From the NCBI GenBank assembly GCA_021203145.1, contig JAJQBS010000052.1, forward strand, positions 1 through 58,828: a DNA stretch of 58,828 nucleotides, read 5' to 3'. Below, one piece after another: positions 1-9,525 of the stretch. The notes under the pieces are model-generated. The model did not search any database and was not told where the DNA came from. It saw only the letters and a list, made by a program, of their open reading frames with translations. The translations under genes and the position numbers were made by a program. This stretch comes from Lachnospiraceae bacterium. GTDB lineage: Bacteria > Bacillota > Clostridia > Lachnospirales > Lachnospiraceae. Each line of letters starts with the position of its first letter. The first letter of the stretch is position 1.

Positions 1-231
1 CTTATATTCTTTTGACCTATAATATTGAGCCAATCTTAATGATCCAAACAAAGACACATCAATGTCGGAAGAATCTGTACACGTGCCCGAAGCAGCCGAG
101 CCAAACAAAATTACTTTTTTCAGATCATCACACAGGCTGACAGAGTCCACTATGTTTTTTATATAATCGTACTTGTTTGCAGCCACGTAAACGACTCCTT
201 TGTTTGTCTGCAATGCTCTTAAATTTTTCAC
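1..231 (-). CDS. Nucleotidyltransferase-domain protein (C-terminus cut by window edge)
   Basis: The first 77 codons of a minus-strand gene run off the left edge. The visible protein contains LFGSAASGTCTDSSDIDVSL, which is the G-S-x-x-x-G ... S-D-x-D-v signature of the Pol-beta-like minimal nucleotidyltransferase fold; the two acidic residues of SDID would bind metal. I chose GTG at 231 because a run of G (AUAGGGGGU) sits 7 bases upstream. Members of this family include MNT-type antitoxins and antibiotic-modifying enzymes; the visible part cannot decide between them. It lies downstream of the oppF terminator and is probably a separate unit. Confidence 0.7.
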   Translation of the reverse strand, partial: MKNLRALQTNKGVVYVAANKYDYIKNIVDSVSLCDDLKKVILFGSAASGTCTDSSDIDVSLFGSLRLAQYYRSKEYK

Positions 232-350
232 GTACACACCCCCTATTTTGGGTTTTCTGTTTCTTATAATTTAATAGTATGTAAAACTTTTTTCAATCAT
301 TATTTTGTGATCCTAACCACCTCTGCGGTCGAGTAGGATGTGACTCGTGT

Positions 351-390
351 GCATAAAAACAGCACGGCCGATGAAATTCCATCGGCCGTA
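351..390 (-). terminator. Rho-independent terminator of the opp operon
   Basis: On the minus strand a perfect 10-bp stem (ACGGCCGATG, 364-373, with its complement at 380-389) closes a 6-base loop and is followed by GCTGTTTTT. It lies 35 bases after the oppF stop. The sequence after the T run (ATGCACACGAG) is the edge of the dispersed repeat seen after several other terminators in this window. Confidence 0.85.
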
Positions 391-424
391 ACTATCATAC
401 AGAATACCTTTTTATCTTCCCAAT

Positions 425-1465
425 TCATTTATCATACAGATGGCACACGACATAATGCCCTGGCTCTGCCTCAACCTGCTTCGGCACCTCTTCCTTGCAG
501 CGCTGTGTGCAATGGGCGCAGCGAGTGTGGAATTTGCAGCCGCTTGGCGGGTTGGCCGGGGAGGGGATGGATCCCTCGAGGACGATTCGGTTCATCTTGG
601 CCTTGGGATCCGGGATCGGGATCGCCGAGAAAAGTGCCTCGGTGTACGGGTGCAGCGGATGTTTGAAGATGTCCTCTGTATTACCGTACTCGACCAGGTT
701 GCCCAGGTACATGACGCCCACCACGTCGGAGATGTGCTCTACGACGGAGAGATCATGGGAGATGAACAGGTAGGTCAGGGAACGTTTCTCCTGCAGCTCC
801 TTGAGCAGGTTGATGATCTGCGCCTGGATAGACACGTCCAGAGCGGAGACCGGCTCATCGCAGACCACGAATTCCGGATTCAGTGCGAGGGCGCGGGCGA
901 TGCAGATACGCTGGCGCTGGCCGCCGGAGAACTCATGCGGGTAGCGATCCTTGTGGAAGGGCTGCAGGCCGCAGTCGTCCATGACCTTGTCCAGATAATC
1001 ACTGTATTCTTCCTTGCTCACCAGGTTGTGCTCCTTCACAGCCTCGCCGATGATCTCACCGACCGGCATACGCGGGGAGAGACTGGAGAACGGGTCCTGG
1101 AAGATGATCTGCATCTTCGTGCGCATGGGACGCATTTCCTTCGGAGTCAGGTCGTAAACCTCCTGCCCATTGAAAAGCACCTGCCCGGCGGTCTTTTCCC
1201 CTGCCAGGCGGAGGATCGTGCGGCCGGTCGTGGTCTTGCCGCAGCCCGACTCGCCTACCAGACCCATCGTCATGCCGTGTTTCAGATTAAAGGTAACGCC
1301 GTCCACGGCCTTGACATAGCCGACCGTGTGGGAGACCATGCCGCCCTTGATCGGAAAATATTTTTTCAGGCCGTTGACCATCAGGATATACTGCGGATCG
1401 TAGGTGACCGGCGTAAAATTCGGATCGTCGGCTACGCCGTTTTTCTTTTTATTATCTGTCCCCAT
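425..1465 (-). CDS. oppF: Oligopeptide ABC transporter ATP-binding protein OppF
   Basis: This cytoplasmic ATPase is the second nucleotide-binding subunit of a peptide importer. Walker A is GESGCGKT at residues 71-78, the ABC signature is SGGQRQR, Walker B ends FVVCDEP, and the C-terminal oligopeptide-transporter extension carries a Cys-rich [14 protein letters not shown] stretch. The length of 346 residues is normal. The start overlaps the oppD stop as TAATG, and a GGGAGGTGAGG ribosome site lies inside the end of oppD, so the two are translationally coupled. It is the last gene of the operon and is followed by a strong terminator. Confidence 0.95.
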   Translation of the reverse strand: MGTDNKKKNGVADDPNFTPVTYDPQYILMVNGLKKYFPIKGGMVSHTVGYVKAVDGVTFNLKHGMTMGLVGESGCGKTTTGRTILRLAGEKTAGQVLFNGQEVYDLTPKEMRPMRTKMQIIFQDPFSSLSPRMPVGEIIGEAVKEHNLVSKEEYSDYLDKVMDDCGLQPFHKDRYPHEFSGGQRQRICIARALALNPEFVVCDEPVSALDVSIQAQIINLLKELQEKRSLTYLFISHDLSVVEHISDVVGVMYLGNLVEYGNTEDIFKHPLHPYTEALFSAIPIPDPKAKMNRIVLEGSIPSPANPPSGCKFHTRCAHCTQRCKEEVPKQVEAEPGHYVVCHLYDK

Positions 1466-2778
1466 TACGCCTCACCTCCCTTTTCCTGTCCCAGATTCGC
1501 CTTTTGAATCTGGGACGCAGGCCGCGACATCGCCTTCTGGCGATTTTGCATGTCGCGGCTCTCTATATTTTCTGTACCGGAATCAGTTTCTGCCGCCGCA
1601 TCAAAGCCAGGCTTATCTGCTGCATCGGAAGCCTCCGAATGTTCTTTCCCATAATACCGGTAGCAGCTCACCTTATGCGTCTCGCTTAACGAAATCTCAT
1701 GCGGATATTCGCCGCCGCAGCCTTCCACGCACATTTCGCAGCGGTCTTTGAAATAGCAGTAGTTCGGCATGTTGACCGGGTTCGGAACCTTGCCGGGAAT
1801 GGAATAGAGCTTGTCGACCTGCCTGCCGACCACCGGCTTGGAGGCCATCAGGCCGATCGTATAGGGGTGGGAAGGATGCTCGAAGATGTCCTCCGCTGTG
1901 CCCTTTTCGACAATACGGCCCGCGTACATGACGACCACATAGTCCGCCATCTCAGCGATCACGCCCAGGTCATGGGTGATCAGCATGATGGAGGAATTGA
2001 TCCGATCCTTCAGCTTGCGCAGCAGATCCAGGATCTGTGCCTGGATCGTCACATCCAGCGCCGTCGTCGGCTCGTCCGCGATGATGACCTTCGGGTTGCA
2101 CGCGAGCGCCATCGCGATCATGACACGCTGGCGCATGCCGCCGGAGAGCTCGTGCGGGTACATCCGGTAGACGCCCTCGCTGTTGGCAATGCCTACCATT
2201 TCCAACAGCTCAATCGTGCGGTTTTTGATGTCGTCCTTGCTCTTGCCCTCGCCGTCATGCAGGGCGATGACCTCGTCCACCTGGGCGCCGATGCGGAACA
2301 CCGGGTTTAAGCTGGTCATCGGCTCCTGGAAAATCATGGAGACATAATTTCCGCGGATTTTCTGCATCGCCTCTACCGGAACCTTCGAAATCTCATAGGC
2401 CTTGTCGCCCAGGTTCAGGCGGATTTCGCCGGAATAAATCTGTCCCTGCGGGCGCTGCACCAGCTGCATCAGGGAGAGGCTGGTCACGGACTTGCCGCAG
2501 CCGGACTCACCCACGATACCGACCGTCTTGCCGGCCGGCACATCAAAGGTCACACCATCCACACTTTTGACCGTACCGGTATCGGTAAAGAAATAGGTGT
2601 GGAGATCGTCAAATTCTACGGCATTTGCCGGGTCATGCATCTGCGTCAGATACTCCGACTCCGGCACATGCTTCCGTTTGCGTTTTTTCTCAAATTCATC
2701 GGTGATTTTGCGGTTCTCTCTGGAAATCCTCCGCGATTCCTTCGCCGAGAGATAGCCCTCTGCATTTTTCTTTGCCAT
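1465..2778 (-). CDS. oppD: Oligopeptide ABC transporter ATP-binding protein OppD, extended at both ends
   Basis: This is the first ATPase of the peptide importer, with Walker A GESGCGKS near residue 90, the LSGGMRQR signature, and [14 protein letters not shown]alker B/D-loop. At 437 residues it is about 100 longer than a usual OppD. There is a basic N-terminal stretch of about 50 residues ([20 protein letters not shown]) before the ABC domain and an acidic, Ser/Thr/Ala-rich tail after about residue 375. The extensions have no motif I recognise. The start is supported by GGGAGGTGG just upstream. It sits 15 bases after oppC. Confidence 0.93.
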   Translation of the reverse strand: MAKKNAEGYLSAKESRRISRENRKITDEFEKKRKRKHVPESEYLTQMHDPANAVEFDDLHTYFFTDTGTVKSVDGVTFDVPAGKTVGIVGESGCGKSVTSLSLMQLVQRPQGQIYSGEIRLNLGDKAYEISKVPVEAMQKIRGNYVSMIFQEPMTSLNPVFRIGAQVDEVIALHDGEGKSKDDIKNRTIELLEMVGIANSEGVYRMYPHELSGGMRQRVMIAMALACNPKVIIADEPTTALDVTIQAQILDLLRKLKDRINSSIMLITHDLGVIAEMADYVVVMYAGRIVEKGTAEDIFEHPSHPYTIGLMASKPVVGRQVDKLYSIPGKVPNPVNMPNYCYFKDRCEMCVEGCGGEYPHEISLSETHKVSCYRYYGKEHSEASDAADKPGFDAAAETDSGTENIESRDMQNRQKAMSRPASQIQKANLGQEKGGEA

Positions 2779-2793
2779 TTACGTCCACCTCCC

Positions 2794-4365
2794 TTACCGC
2801 TTCATCTTCGGGTCAAACGCATCCCGGAGACCGTCGCCGACGAAGTTAAAGCCCAATACCGTGATCAGCAGGCAGAGGCCGGCCGGAATCCAGATAAACC
2901 AGTAGTTCGTCATGACATAGGTGCTGTTGACATCGTTGATAATATTTCCCCAGGAAGCGAACGGGAATTTTACGCCCAGCCCCAGGAAGGACAGCGTCGC
3001 CTCTGTGATGATCGTGCTGCCCAGCATCATCGTACAGGAAACAATCAGCTGCGGCATGACGTTCGGGATCAGGTGGCGGAAAATCCGGCGTGAGGAGCGG
3101 ATACCGCAGGCCTCCGCAGCCGCCATGAATTCCTGCTCGCGCAGGGAAAGAATCTGCCCGCGCACAAGACGCGCCACAGACGGCCAGCTCAAAAAACCAA
3201 GCAGCAGCATCAGGTAAAGCATCCGGAGCTGCGGGTCGACGTTCATCGCGTCCATCGCGGATCCCAGAATAATCATCAGCGGGGTCGACGGAATGCACCA
3301 GAACACATCCACAATACGCATGATCAGGTTGTCCACCCAGCCGCCGAAGTAACCAGAGACGCCGCCAAGAATGATTCCCAGAACGCCGGCGATCGCGACA
3401 ACGATAAAGCCGATCACCAGAGAAACCCGGCCGCCGTACATCAGACGGGTCAGCATGTCCATGCCGTTCTGGTCTGTGCCGAGCCAGTGCGCAAAGGACG
3501 GCGAGGAATAGGAATCGTAGACATAGGTCGCCTTTTCCTGGTTGACGGTCCAGCTATCGGTAAATGCGTCGTAGCTGACGTCATAGGTACTGGTCGTGCC
3601 GTCCTCTTCCACAAACGTAAACTCCGTCTCATCATTGGTGATGGCCTCGTCCAGTTCTTCCTTAAACTGGCGCGAAATCGTCACGCCGTTCTCAGTTGGA
3701 CTCACGACAAAACGGCTGATGTAGCCAACTACCGTGCCGTCCTCCGTGGCAATGCTGCCGTCCTCGTCCACAGTATATGACGCGCCTTCCGCCTCAAACG
3801 AAGTCTCACCGGAAGTATAGGCTTTCAGAGCTCCATATTTGACAAGGAAGCTCAGCTCCTCATCGCCTTCCGAATTGACAATATCCTTAAAGGCCATCGC
3901 CAGAAGCGTACCGTCTGAGTAGATGGAAAAGAAATCCGTCCCCTCGTAAACAACGTCATAGGCAACGCTCTTATATTCAAAGGAAAAATCCTCCTCGCCG
4001 CTCGTATTGTTGTAATACAGCAGGAAATACGCCTGCGTGGTAGAACCAAATTCCTGGTCATCCGCGACCAGATAGCGGAAATCGTCGTTGCGAACCACAC
4101 CTGCGTACTGCTGAGACTGATACTCGTAGGTATAGAACTGCTGGTTCTCATCGTATGGGCTGATCATCCCTCCTACAAAGGAAAACAGAAACATCGCGAT
4201 CAGCATCACCATTCCCACGATCGCGAGACGGTTCCGGAAGAAACGCTTTGCCACCATCGCCCCGGGCGTCAGAACCTTGACACGCCGGTCGTCATTCAGG
4301 GAATATTCTTCCTCAGATGCGGAGGAATTATTCGCTTCAGATTTTTTCAGATCTTGCTCACTCAT
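2794..4365 (-). CDS. oppC: Oligopeptide ABC transporter permease OppC with a large extracytoplasmic insertion
   Basis: The C-terminal half is a standard binding-protein-dependent permease: five membrane segments and the EAA loop EFMAAAEACGIRSSRRIFRH that contacts the ATPases. The N-terminal membrane segment (RLAIVGMVMLIAMFLFSFVGG) is followed by an insertion of roughly 220 residues (about residues 50-270), rich in Tyr, Asp, Glu and Thr. It includes repeated phrases such as ADDQEFG, EDEDGS and EEDGTTS, and lies before the permease domain. OppC normally has about 300 residues; this one has 523. By topology the insert faces outside. I chose ATG 4365 because AGGAAAGGAG lies just upstream; longer in-frame starts lack a site. 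Confidence 0.92.
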   Translation of the reverse strand: MSEQDLKKSEANNSSASEEEYSLNDDRRVKVLTPGAMVAKRFFRNRLAIVGMVMLIAMFLFSFVGGMISPYDENQQFYTYEYQSQQYAGVVRNDDFRYLVADDQEFGSTTQAYFLLYYNNTSGEEDFSFEYKSVAYDVVYEGTDFFSIYSDGTLLAMAFKDIVNSEGDEELSFLVKYGALKAYTSGETSFEAEGASYTVDEDGSIATEDGTVVGYISRFVVSPTENGVTISRQFKEELDEAITNDETEFTFVEEDGTTSTYDVSYDAFTDSWTVNQEKATYVYDSYSSPSFAHWLGTDQNGMDMLTRLMYGGRVSLVIGFIVVAIAGVLGIILGGVSGYFGGWVDNLIMRIVDVFWCIPSTPLMIILGSAMDAMNVDPQLRMLYLMLLLGFLSWPSVARLVRGQILSLREQEFMAAAEACGIRSSRRIFRHLIPNVMPQLIVSCTMMLGSTIITEATLSFLGLGVKFPFASWGNIINDVNSTYVMTNYWFIWIPAGLCLLITVLGFNFVGDGLRDAFDPKMKR

Positions 4366-4378
4366 AATTTCTCCTTTC

Positions 4379-5368
4379 CTACGCCGCGACGCGGACTCTC
4401 GGATCCACGACTGCATACATGATATCGGTCAGCAGGTTACAGACAAGGGTCAGCACCGCGATAAAGCACATGAAAAACATGCTGAACGGGATATCTCCGG
4501 CGATCATCGCCTGATAGGAGATGTAACCGATGCCCGGGATCGAAAACAGGGTCTCCGTGATCAGGGCGCCGGAAAACAGCCCCGGAAGGGAGGAGCCGAT
4601 GATCGTCACGATCGGGATCAGCGTGTTGCGGAACGCATGGTGATAAATGACCTTGTTCTCAGAAAGGCCTTTCGCGCGCGCGGTGCGGATGTAGTCCGAA
4701 TTCAGGACCTCCAGCATGTTCGTACGCGTGTAACGCATCAGAGAACCGATGGAAATAATGACCAGTGTGGCAATCGGCAGCACCAGGTGATGCGCCATGT
4801 CAAGGAATTTGCCCCAGGAATCCAGCTGGGCATAGTTGCGCCCCACCAGGCCGGTCAGGTCAAACCAGCCGAGCTTAATGGAAAAGATCAGCTTCAGAAT
4901 CGCAGCAAAAAAGAAGGTCGGAAGCGACATACCGATCAGAGCGACCGTCGTAATCGTATAATCCGTCTTTGTATACTGCTTTACTGCCGCGATCACGCCG
5001 AGCGGAATCGCGATTGCCAGCTCCAGAATAAAGGAGATCGAAGCCATCGCGAAGGAGACCGGGATCACCTCAAAAAATTTCTCAATCACAGGTACCGTAA
5101 ACTTCCAGCTGTCGCCGAACTGTCCGCGTACAGCCTGTGAACACCAGCTGAGGAAGCCCATCAGGATCCCCTTATCCAGTCCATACTGGGCGTTCAGCTG
5201 CTCAATCCATTCCTCATAGCTTTTTGATCCTGGGGCGGTCGCCCGCTGCATCGCCATCGACTCCACGTAGGAAGCCGGCAGACAGCGCATCAAAGTATAG
5301 ATAATAAAGGCCACCAGGATCAGGATCAGGACGGATAACAACAGACGCTTGATAATATATTTCCGCAT
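4379..5368 (-). CDS. oppB: Oligopeptide ABC transporter permease OppB
   Basis: A 329-residue inner-membrane permease with an N-terminal helix (IIKRLLLSVLILILVAFIIY) and five further hydrophobic segments. The family EAA motif is YIRTARAKGLSENKVIYHHA near the C-terminus. With OppC it forms the channel through which the peptide passes. Length is close to the family norm, so the extra extracytoplasmic domain of this transporter is in OppC only. The start is preceded by AGAAAGGAAA. It is 13 bases upstream of oppC and about 360 bases downstream of oppA, with a terminator-like structure in the gap that may lower expression of the membrane genes relative to the binding protein. Confidence 0.94.
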   Translation of the reverse strand: MRKYIIKRLLLSVLILILVAFIIYTLMRCLPASYVESMAMQRATAPGSKSYEEWIEQLNAQYGLDKGILMGFLSWCSQAVRGQFGDSWKFTVPVIEKFFEVIPVSFAMASISFILELAIAIPLGVIAAVKQYTKTDYTITTVALIGMSLPTFFFAAILKLIFSIKLGWFDLTGLVGRNYAQLDSWGKFLDMAHHLVLPIATLVIISIGSLMRYTRTNMLEVLNSDYIRTARAKGLSENKVIYHHAFRNTLIPIVTIIGSSLPGLFSGALITETLFSIPGIGYISYQAMIAGDIPFSMFFMCFIAVLTLVCNLLTDIMYAVVDPRVRVAA

Positions 5369-5513
5369 ATTGTATTTCCTTTCTCTTTCCTGAATATTGC
5401 AGCCGTTCAGAACAGCAGCAACGCAAAGGATGCCGGCAATTTGGATCCGCCCTTTCCTGCTATTATGAACAGTCGCAGCTTTAGAACTTTAACCAGGTAA
5501 AGAGCTTTAAAAT

Positions 5514-5600
5514 CGAGTATGAGGTGGTTTTTGCCTCATACTCGCCCGTGCGAGCCGGGTGCGCCATCAGGCGCAATCTTCCTTACCCGGCTCTGCGCAT
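5514..5600. repeat. Two-hairpin dispersed element, copy A
   Basis: The first stem is an 11-bp perfect inverted repeat, CGAGTATGAGG (5514-5524) with CCTCATACTCG (5534-5544). The second is GAGCCGGGT (5552-5560) with ACCCGGCTC (5585-5593), enclosing a GCGCC/GGCGC stem. The layout matches the copies at 26.02, 37.48 and 37.57 kb, but the first and inner stems have different sequences that still pair. The gap between oppA and oppB holds this element and the terminator-like hairpin next to it, and nothing else recognisable. Confidence 0.8.
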
Positions 5601-5604
5601 ATGG

Positions 5605-5643
5605 GAAAACGCCTACGTCCCGAGTGCAGAACGGAACGCAGGC
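5605..5643 (-). terminator. Terminator-like hairpin after oppA
   Basis: On the minus strand, GCCTGCGT pairs with ACGTAGGC (one mismatch) across a long loop and is followed by GTTTTCCC. It is 85 bases after the oppA stop and is a weak terminator at best. Partial read-through to oppB would give more binding protein than permease, as is common in such operons. Confidence 0.45.
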
Positions 5644-5727
5644 GCCTTTGCCCTATTACTCAGTTTAGTGGACTATCAGATATTATTTTCAGCCATCCGG
5701 CCGCTTTTTATCCGCATATCCGCATTT

Positions 5728-8007
5728 TTAGTTCATCTCGATGGTCTCTACCTCAGACATCCAGCTCCAGTACGGAGTCATATCCGGAGTCAGGGAATCT
5801 ACATTCACACGCTCGGTGGAGACAACGAACATCTCGCTTCTCTGATATACCGGAACCTCTACGCCCCAGTCCATGATGATCTCCATCGCGCTCTTATACA
5901 GACTCTTACGGAAGGTCTGGTCGGTGGTCTGGCGTGCCGCCATGATCAGCTCATCCAGCTCCTCATCATTGATCATGTAGTAGTTCGTGGAACCCTCGCT
6001 GTGATACAGCTGATACATATCCGGATCCGTGCTGGCCTGCCATGCGGCTACCCACATATCCGCCGCACCGGTCTGATATGCCGCATACAGCTCGGATGCA
6101 TTCGCGTGGTCATTGATATCCAGCGTGATGCCGATCGATGCCAGCGCCTCAGACGCATTGGAGAGAAGCAGGAAGGACGGATGGTCGCCGCTGCCGCTCG
6201 CGCCGATGTGTACGGTGTAGGTCAGAGAAGCGCCTTCCGGAGCCGCCGTAACAACACCGTCTTCTACCGTGTAGCCGGCTGCCTCGAAGTAGCCAAGTGC
6301 TGCAGTAAGAGCTGCTGCGTACTTATCTTCCGTGGTCATGTCATCCGTGTAAATCGCATTGCCGTCTACATCTACAGAATAAGCAACCGTATAACCATCG
6401 TCCGTCACCTGCGGAGCCGCCCAGCTCGTAGAGGAAATCGGATAGTTAATAATAGAAGCCGTTTCACCATAATAAGAATTTACAGACTCATCACGATATA
6501 CAGCAAAGATTGTACCAAATGCCTTTCTCAGAGCCCTGGACTCATCCGAAGACGCGTCGTCGCCGACCTTGACATTATTTGCGGAAATACCGATATAGCC
6601 ATAGCCGCGGAAATCATAGAGCAGAGTCGTCAGGATGTCGCCGCTCAGCTCGCCGTCGCTGTTATAGCTGGAGATCTCGTCCGCTCTCTCGCCGCTGTAG
6701 GACGGATCCGCGATATCTACCGTACCGGTGGTAACCGCAGAAATCTTGTCATCCTCAGAAGTGATCTCTACAAAATTCAGATACTGAGTGACCGGCTCGC
6801 CCTTGTAATAATATGGGTTCGCTTCCATGTAAACCACGCCGTTGGAATACTCGTTGAACATATACGGACCAGCACCCATCGGAGCTGTGGTCTTTTCTTT
6901 GATACCGCTTAAGTCACCCTTGGTGAAGCCGAAGGAGTGATTGTCATAATCATACAGCTCCTCATCGCCATAGTAAGCCAGAGGGGTGATCGGAATCGCC
7001 ATGTAATAAATGAAGGTCGCATCCAGCTCAGAAGTGGTCACTTCCATGCTGTAGTCGCCCGTGCGGACGATACCGGAAATATAATCTGCCGTCTCGCCAG
7101 TCGTGATACCGACGCTGTATGCGCTGTAATCCTCCATCAGATCAAACAGAGAAGAGCCTGCGGTCTCGGTGGTAGACAGTGTCGCATAATCTCCTGCGTA
7201 AGACTCTACCAGGAGATTCCAGAAATCCTCTGCGGTCGCGTCATCAGCCAGGCCGTCAAAAGCCCATGCGGAAGCCGCCGTCGCCACGTCACTGGAGTCA
7301 GCTGCGTAACCGGCAGCCACACAGTAATCAACGATCTCCTGCGCGAAAGCGATACCAGCCTGCTTCAGGTCTGCCCAGAAAGCGGTCTGTGTCTCTTCAT
7401 CCCAGTAGGTAAAATCGGTGTTGTCTTCACCGGCAGCCGCCAGCAGGTCAAACAGAGTACTCATACCGCTCTGGTACTCCTCCAGTCCGACGATCGGAGT
7501 GGAATACAGGGTCGTGGAACCGTCATAGGTCGGATCCAGGAATACATACATCGCGAAGATCACATCGTCGATGTCCGCATAGGTGCCGTCTGAAAACTGG
7601 ATGTCGTCACGCATCGTCACGGAGTAGGTAACGGTGCCATCCTCATTCTCCGTAATAACAATGTCCGCCGCACCCGTATAGGTGTAATCCGTGCCGTTGT
7701 AGCTGCGGGTCTCGCCCTCGATACCGGAAAGAACCGGCTCGCCCACACGATCGTTACCCATCAGATAAACCTGCGTCATGTCAGAGATGTTCACATCATC
7801 CACATTCGACGCAAAGAATGGGGAAAACTTCTGCTCAAGTCCGGTCACAGACGCCACCAGAGTATTACCGTCATCCGCACGCTCTGTCGTAGCCTCTGTC
7901 TCCGCTTCAGTCCCCCCCCCCTCCTCGGCCAGGGCGCTTACAGAAAGCGAAGCGACCATAGACGCGGCAAGGGTCATTGCCAGCAACTGCTTCATTCTTT
8001 TCTTCAT
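5728..8007 (-). CDS. oppA: Oligopeptide-binding protein OppA (SBP_bac_5 family), secreted, no lipobox
   Basis: This is the extracytoplasmic peptide-binding subunit, the first gene of the opp operon. A basic N-terminus, a hydrophobic core and ALAEE give a clear Sec signal peptide ending near residue 28. There is no Cys at the cleavage site, so it is not a lipoprotein by this sequence, which is unusual for a monoderm binding protein. The mature part shows family features such as [33 protein letters not shown], and a C-terminal [20 protein letters not shown] segment. At 759 residues it is longer than most members; the extra length lies in Ala/Asp/Ser-rich inserts near residues 170-290. A 10-base G run encodes Gly-Gly-Gly directly after the signal peptide. 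Confidence 0.93.
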   Translation of the reverse strand: MKKRMKQLLAMTLAASMVASLSVSALAEEGGGTEAETEATTERADDGNTLVASVTGLEQKFSPFFASNVDDVNISDMTQVYLMGNDRVGEPVLSGIEGETRSYNGTDYTYTGAADIVITENEDGTVTYSVTMRDDIQFSDGTYADIDDVIFAMYVFLDPTYDGSTTLYSTPIVGLEEYQSGMSTLFDLLAAAGEDNTDFTYWDEETQTAFWADLKQAGIAFAQEIVDYCVAAGYAADSSDVATAASAWAFDGLADDATAEDFWNLLVESYAGDYATLSTTETAGSSLFDLMEDYSAYSVGITTGETADYISGIVRTGDYSMEVTTSELDATFIYYMAIPITPLAYYGDEELYDYDNHSFGFTKGDLSGIKEKTTAPMGAGPYMFNEYSNGVVYMEANPYYYKGEPVTQYLNFVEITSEDDKISAVTTGTVDIADPSYSGERADEISSYNSDGELSGDILTTLLYDFRGYGYIGISANNVKVGDDASSDESRALRKAFGTIFAVYRDESVNSYYGETASIINYPISSTSWAAPQVTDDGYTVAYSVDVDGNAIYTDDMTTEDKYAAALTAALGYFEAAGYTVEDGVVTAAPEGASLTYTVHIGASGSGDHPSFLLLSNASEALASIGITLDINDHANASELYAAYQTGAADMWVAAWQASTDPDMYQLYHSEGSTNYYMINDEELDELIMAARQTTDQTFRKSLYKSAMEIIMDWGVEVPVYQRSEMFVVSTERVNVDSLTPDMTPYWSWMSEVETIEMN

Positions 8008-8081
8008 GCTAATTATCCTCCTAAATGATTTTTGGTACCGCCCCCGGGGCGCTGACCCTGAGGTTTGTACTAAATAAGTTC

Positions 8082-8110
8082 ATTATATTTCAACAAATGA
8101 AAAAAGTCAA
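8082..8110 (-). promoter_or_regulatory. Sigma-A promoter of the opp operon
   Basis: On the minus strand TTGACT (8105-8110), a 17-base spacer and a perfect TATAAT (8082-8087) lie about 75 bases upstream of oppA. A GC-rich palindrome (CGCCCC/GGGGGCG, near 8037-8052) follows in the leader and could be an operator or a stabilising hairpin. Confidence 0.85.
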
Positions 8111-8211
8111 TTAAAAAACGAACGGTTCCAGTTATTTCTTGTTACTTGCATAGAGAAATTCACGACAAACCCTTCTTTCACAATTTGAAGCCGTATTTTT
8201 ATATCAATCGG

Positions 8212-8294
8212 GCAGGGGAACGCTTTCTCCCCTATCCGCTGCGCCGGCCGCGTCAAGCGAAGCTGGAAAATTCCTCACACGGCTCGTGTGCATA
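8212..8294. repeat. Two-hairpin dispersed element, copy B (degenerate)
   Basis: AGGGG and CCCCTATCC arms, followed by a GC-rich second hairpin and a GGCTCGTGTGCATAAAAAAA edge, show this to be a decayed copy of the element at 26.02 and 37.5 kb. The stretch 8111-8450 otherwise holds only the lipase terminator and no gene I can support. Confidence 0.6.
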
Positions 8295-8318
8295 AAAAAA
8301 GAAGCCGGGTAATCCGGC
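8294..8318 (-). terminator. Terminator downstream of the GDSL lipase gene
   Basis: GCCGG/CCGGC stem (8304-8318) followed on the minus strand by TTCTTTTTTT. The other strand also has a T run (ATCTTTTT), so it may act in both directions. It ends the lipase transcript. Confidence 0.75.
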
Positions 8319-8450
8319 ATCTTTTTCTATGGCTCACGCCCGGCGGCTTCTACATGCCGTCCAGGTGTTTTTGCTCTGCACTATTCTGCTGCAATTGTAA
8401 CATTATCTGCTGCAATATCCATCCAATTTCTTACCAGCCACTCATTCGCT

Positions 8451-9375
8451 TTATTCGGCAGCACTCTCGCTCTCATAAGCGGATGTCATCACATCGGCAA
8501 TCACCGTATGGCCCTCCGCGTTGGGGTGAAAGTCAAAATTGAAGGAGTAGGTAGCGGCATCTATCTCCGCGTTGGTCAGGGTATCCTCAGAAGCGGCAAA
8601 CTCGCTGCAGACATCCGCCACTGTGTAGTCCGAGGTTTTTGAAAGCGAAAGCAAGCACAGTATTATAAGCGACTACGCCCGTTTCAAAAAGAAGCGCGAT
8701 GTTTTCATAGGTATCCCCCAGCCACTGATAGGGATTGTACTGGTTGGCGACCACGATGACCGCATCAGGATTTACCGCCTTTATTGCCGCCGCGATATTA
8801 TTAATGTCTTCCACACAGGCGGCAACAGCGTCTGTAAAAGCAGTTGAAGTATCCGCATCTGTAAGGTACGCGCTCCAGTCACTGGCGTTCAGGAGCGTAA
8901 GCAGACTGCTTACCGTCGTAAGATTATCGCCGGAAGGATCTGCAAAAGCGGACTGGATCGTTTCGGCATCTACCATAACGCCACTGGCGGCGGCAATCTC
9001 CGTCATAACTGTGTAGAAGGCTTCCATCAGATCATTTCCGCCAATCGTAATGGTAATTACATCCGCCGCACTGATCGCCGCCAGATAAGTAAGATAGTCT
9101 GTACCGGCAGTGTCAGTCAAAGCGTCCACAAGCACAGCGGCGGTCAGGCCGTCTACGGCCGCATTGACGGTGACGGCTGCGCCGATTTCCTCCGCAAACA
9201 GATCGGCAAAGCATTCCTCGCTATCGTCCAGTCCGTACCCGGTGGTGATGCTGTCACCCAGAGCCAGATAGGCCAGTGTGCCGCTTTCCGTATCGTCTGC
9301 CGCGAAGCTGGTGACCGGCAGCAGTGTGAGCGCCATGCAAAAGCTCAAAATAGTTCCAAGTATTCTTTTTTTCAT
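8451..9375 (-). pseudogene. Secreted GDSL/SGNH-family lipase or esterase, broken by a single-base frameshift
   Basis: The first frame (from ATG 9375, preceded by AGGAGGAAAAC) encodes a signal peptide (MKKRILGTILSFCMALTLLP ... SFAAD), the block I motif LALGDSITTGYG with the catalytic Ser, and the IGGNDL block III motif. Near 8640 the frame is lost at a run of five A. The next frame continues with SDYTVADVCSEF and ends with block V DFHPNAEGH, which supplies the catalytic Asp and His. Four A instead of five would restore one open frame of about 308 residues. As read, the product lacks Asp/His and is inactive. It could be a real pseudogene, a slippage site or a sequencing error. Confidence 0.85.
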
Positions 9376-9525
9376 GTAAGTTTTCCTCCTCTTTGTCTCA
9401 AAATGTCTTTCTCGCGAAACACAGACAACATTGCATCTTTTCTCTTGAGCGCCTATGATTTTATCATCCATTTTGGTTCCCGGCACCCTACTTTCCAGGT
9501 CAAAAAAGTAGGGGGCAAAACCAGT

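Noticed and set aside
440..1507. Long plus-strand open frame antisense to oppF
   Set aside because: It mirrors a clear ABC ATPase gene, has no ribosome site and no family motif; GC-rich codons of the true gene keep the opposite frame open.
5524..6912. Plus-strand frame of 462 codons antisense to oppA
   Set aside because: The minus-strand gene is certain; the translation has no domain and begins inside a dispersed repeat.
8635..8650. Programmed frameshift in the GDSL lipase
   Set aside because: The A5 run is not in an X-XXY-YYZ heptamer and the needed shift is +1; no stimulatory hairpin is evident. An extra base is more likely.
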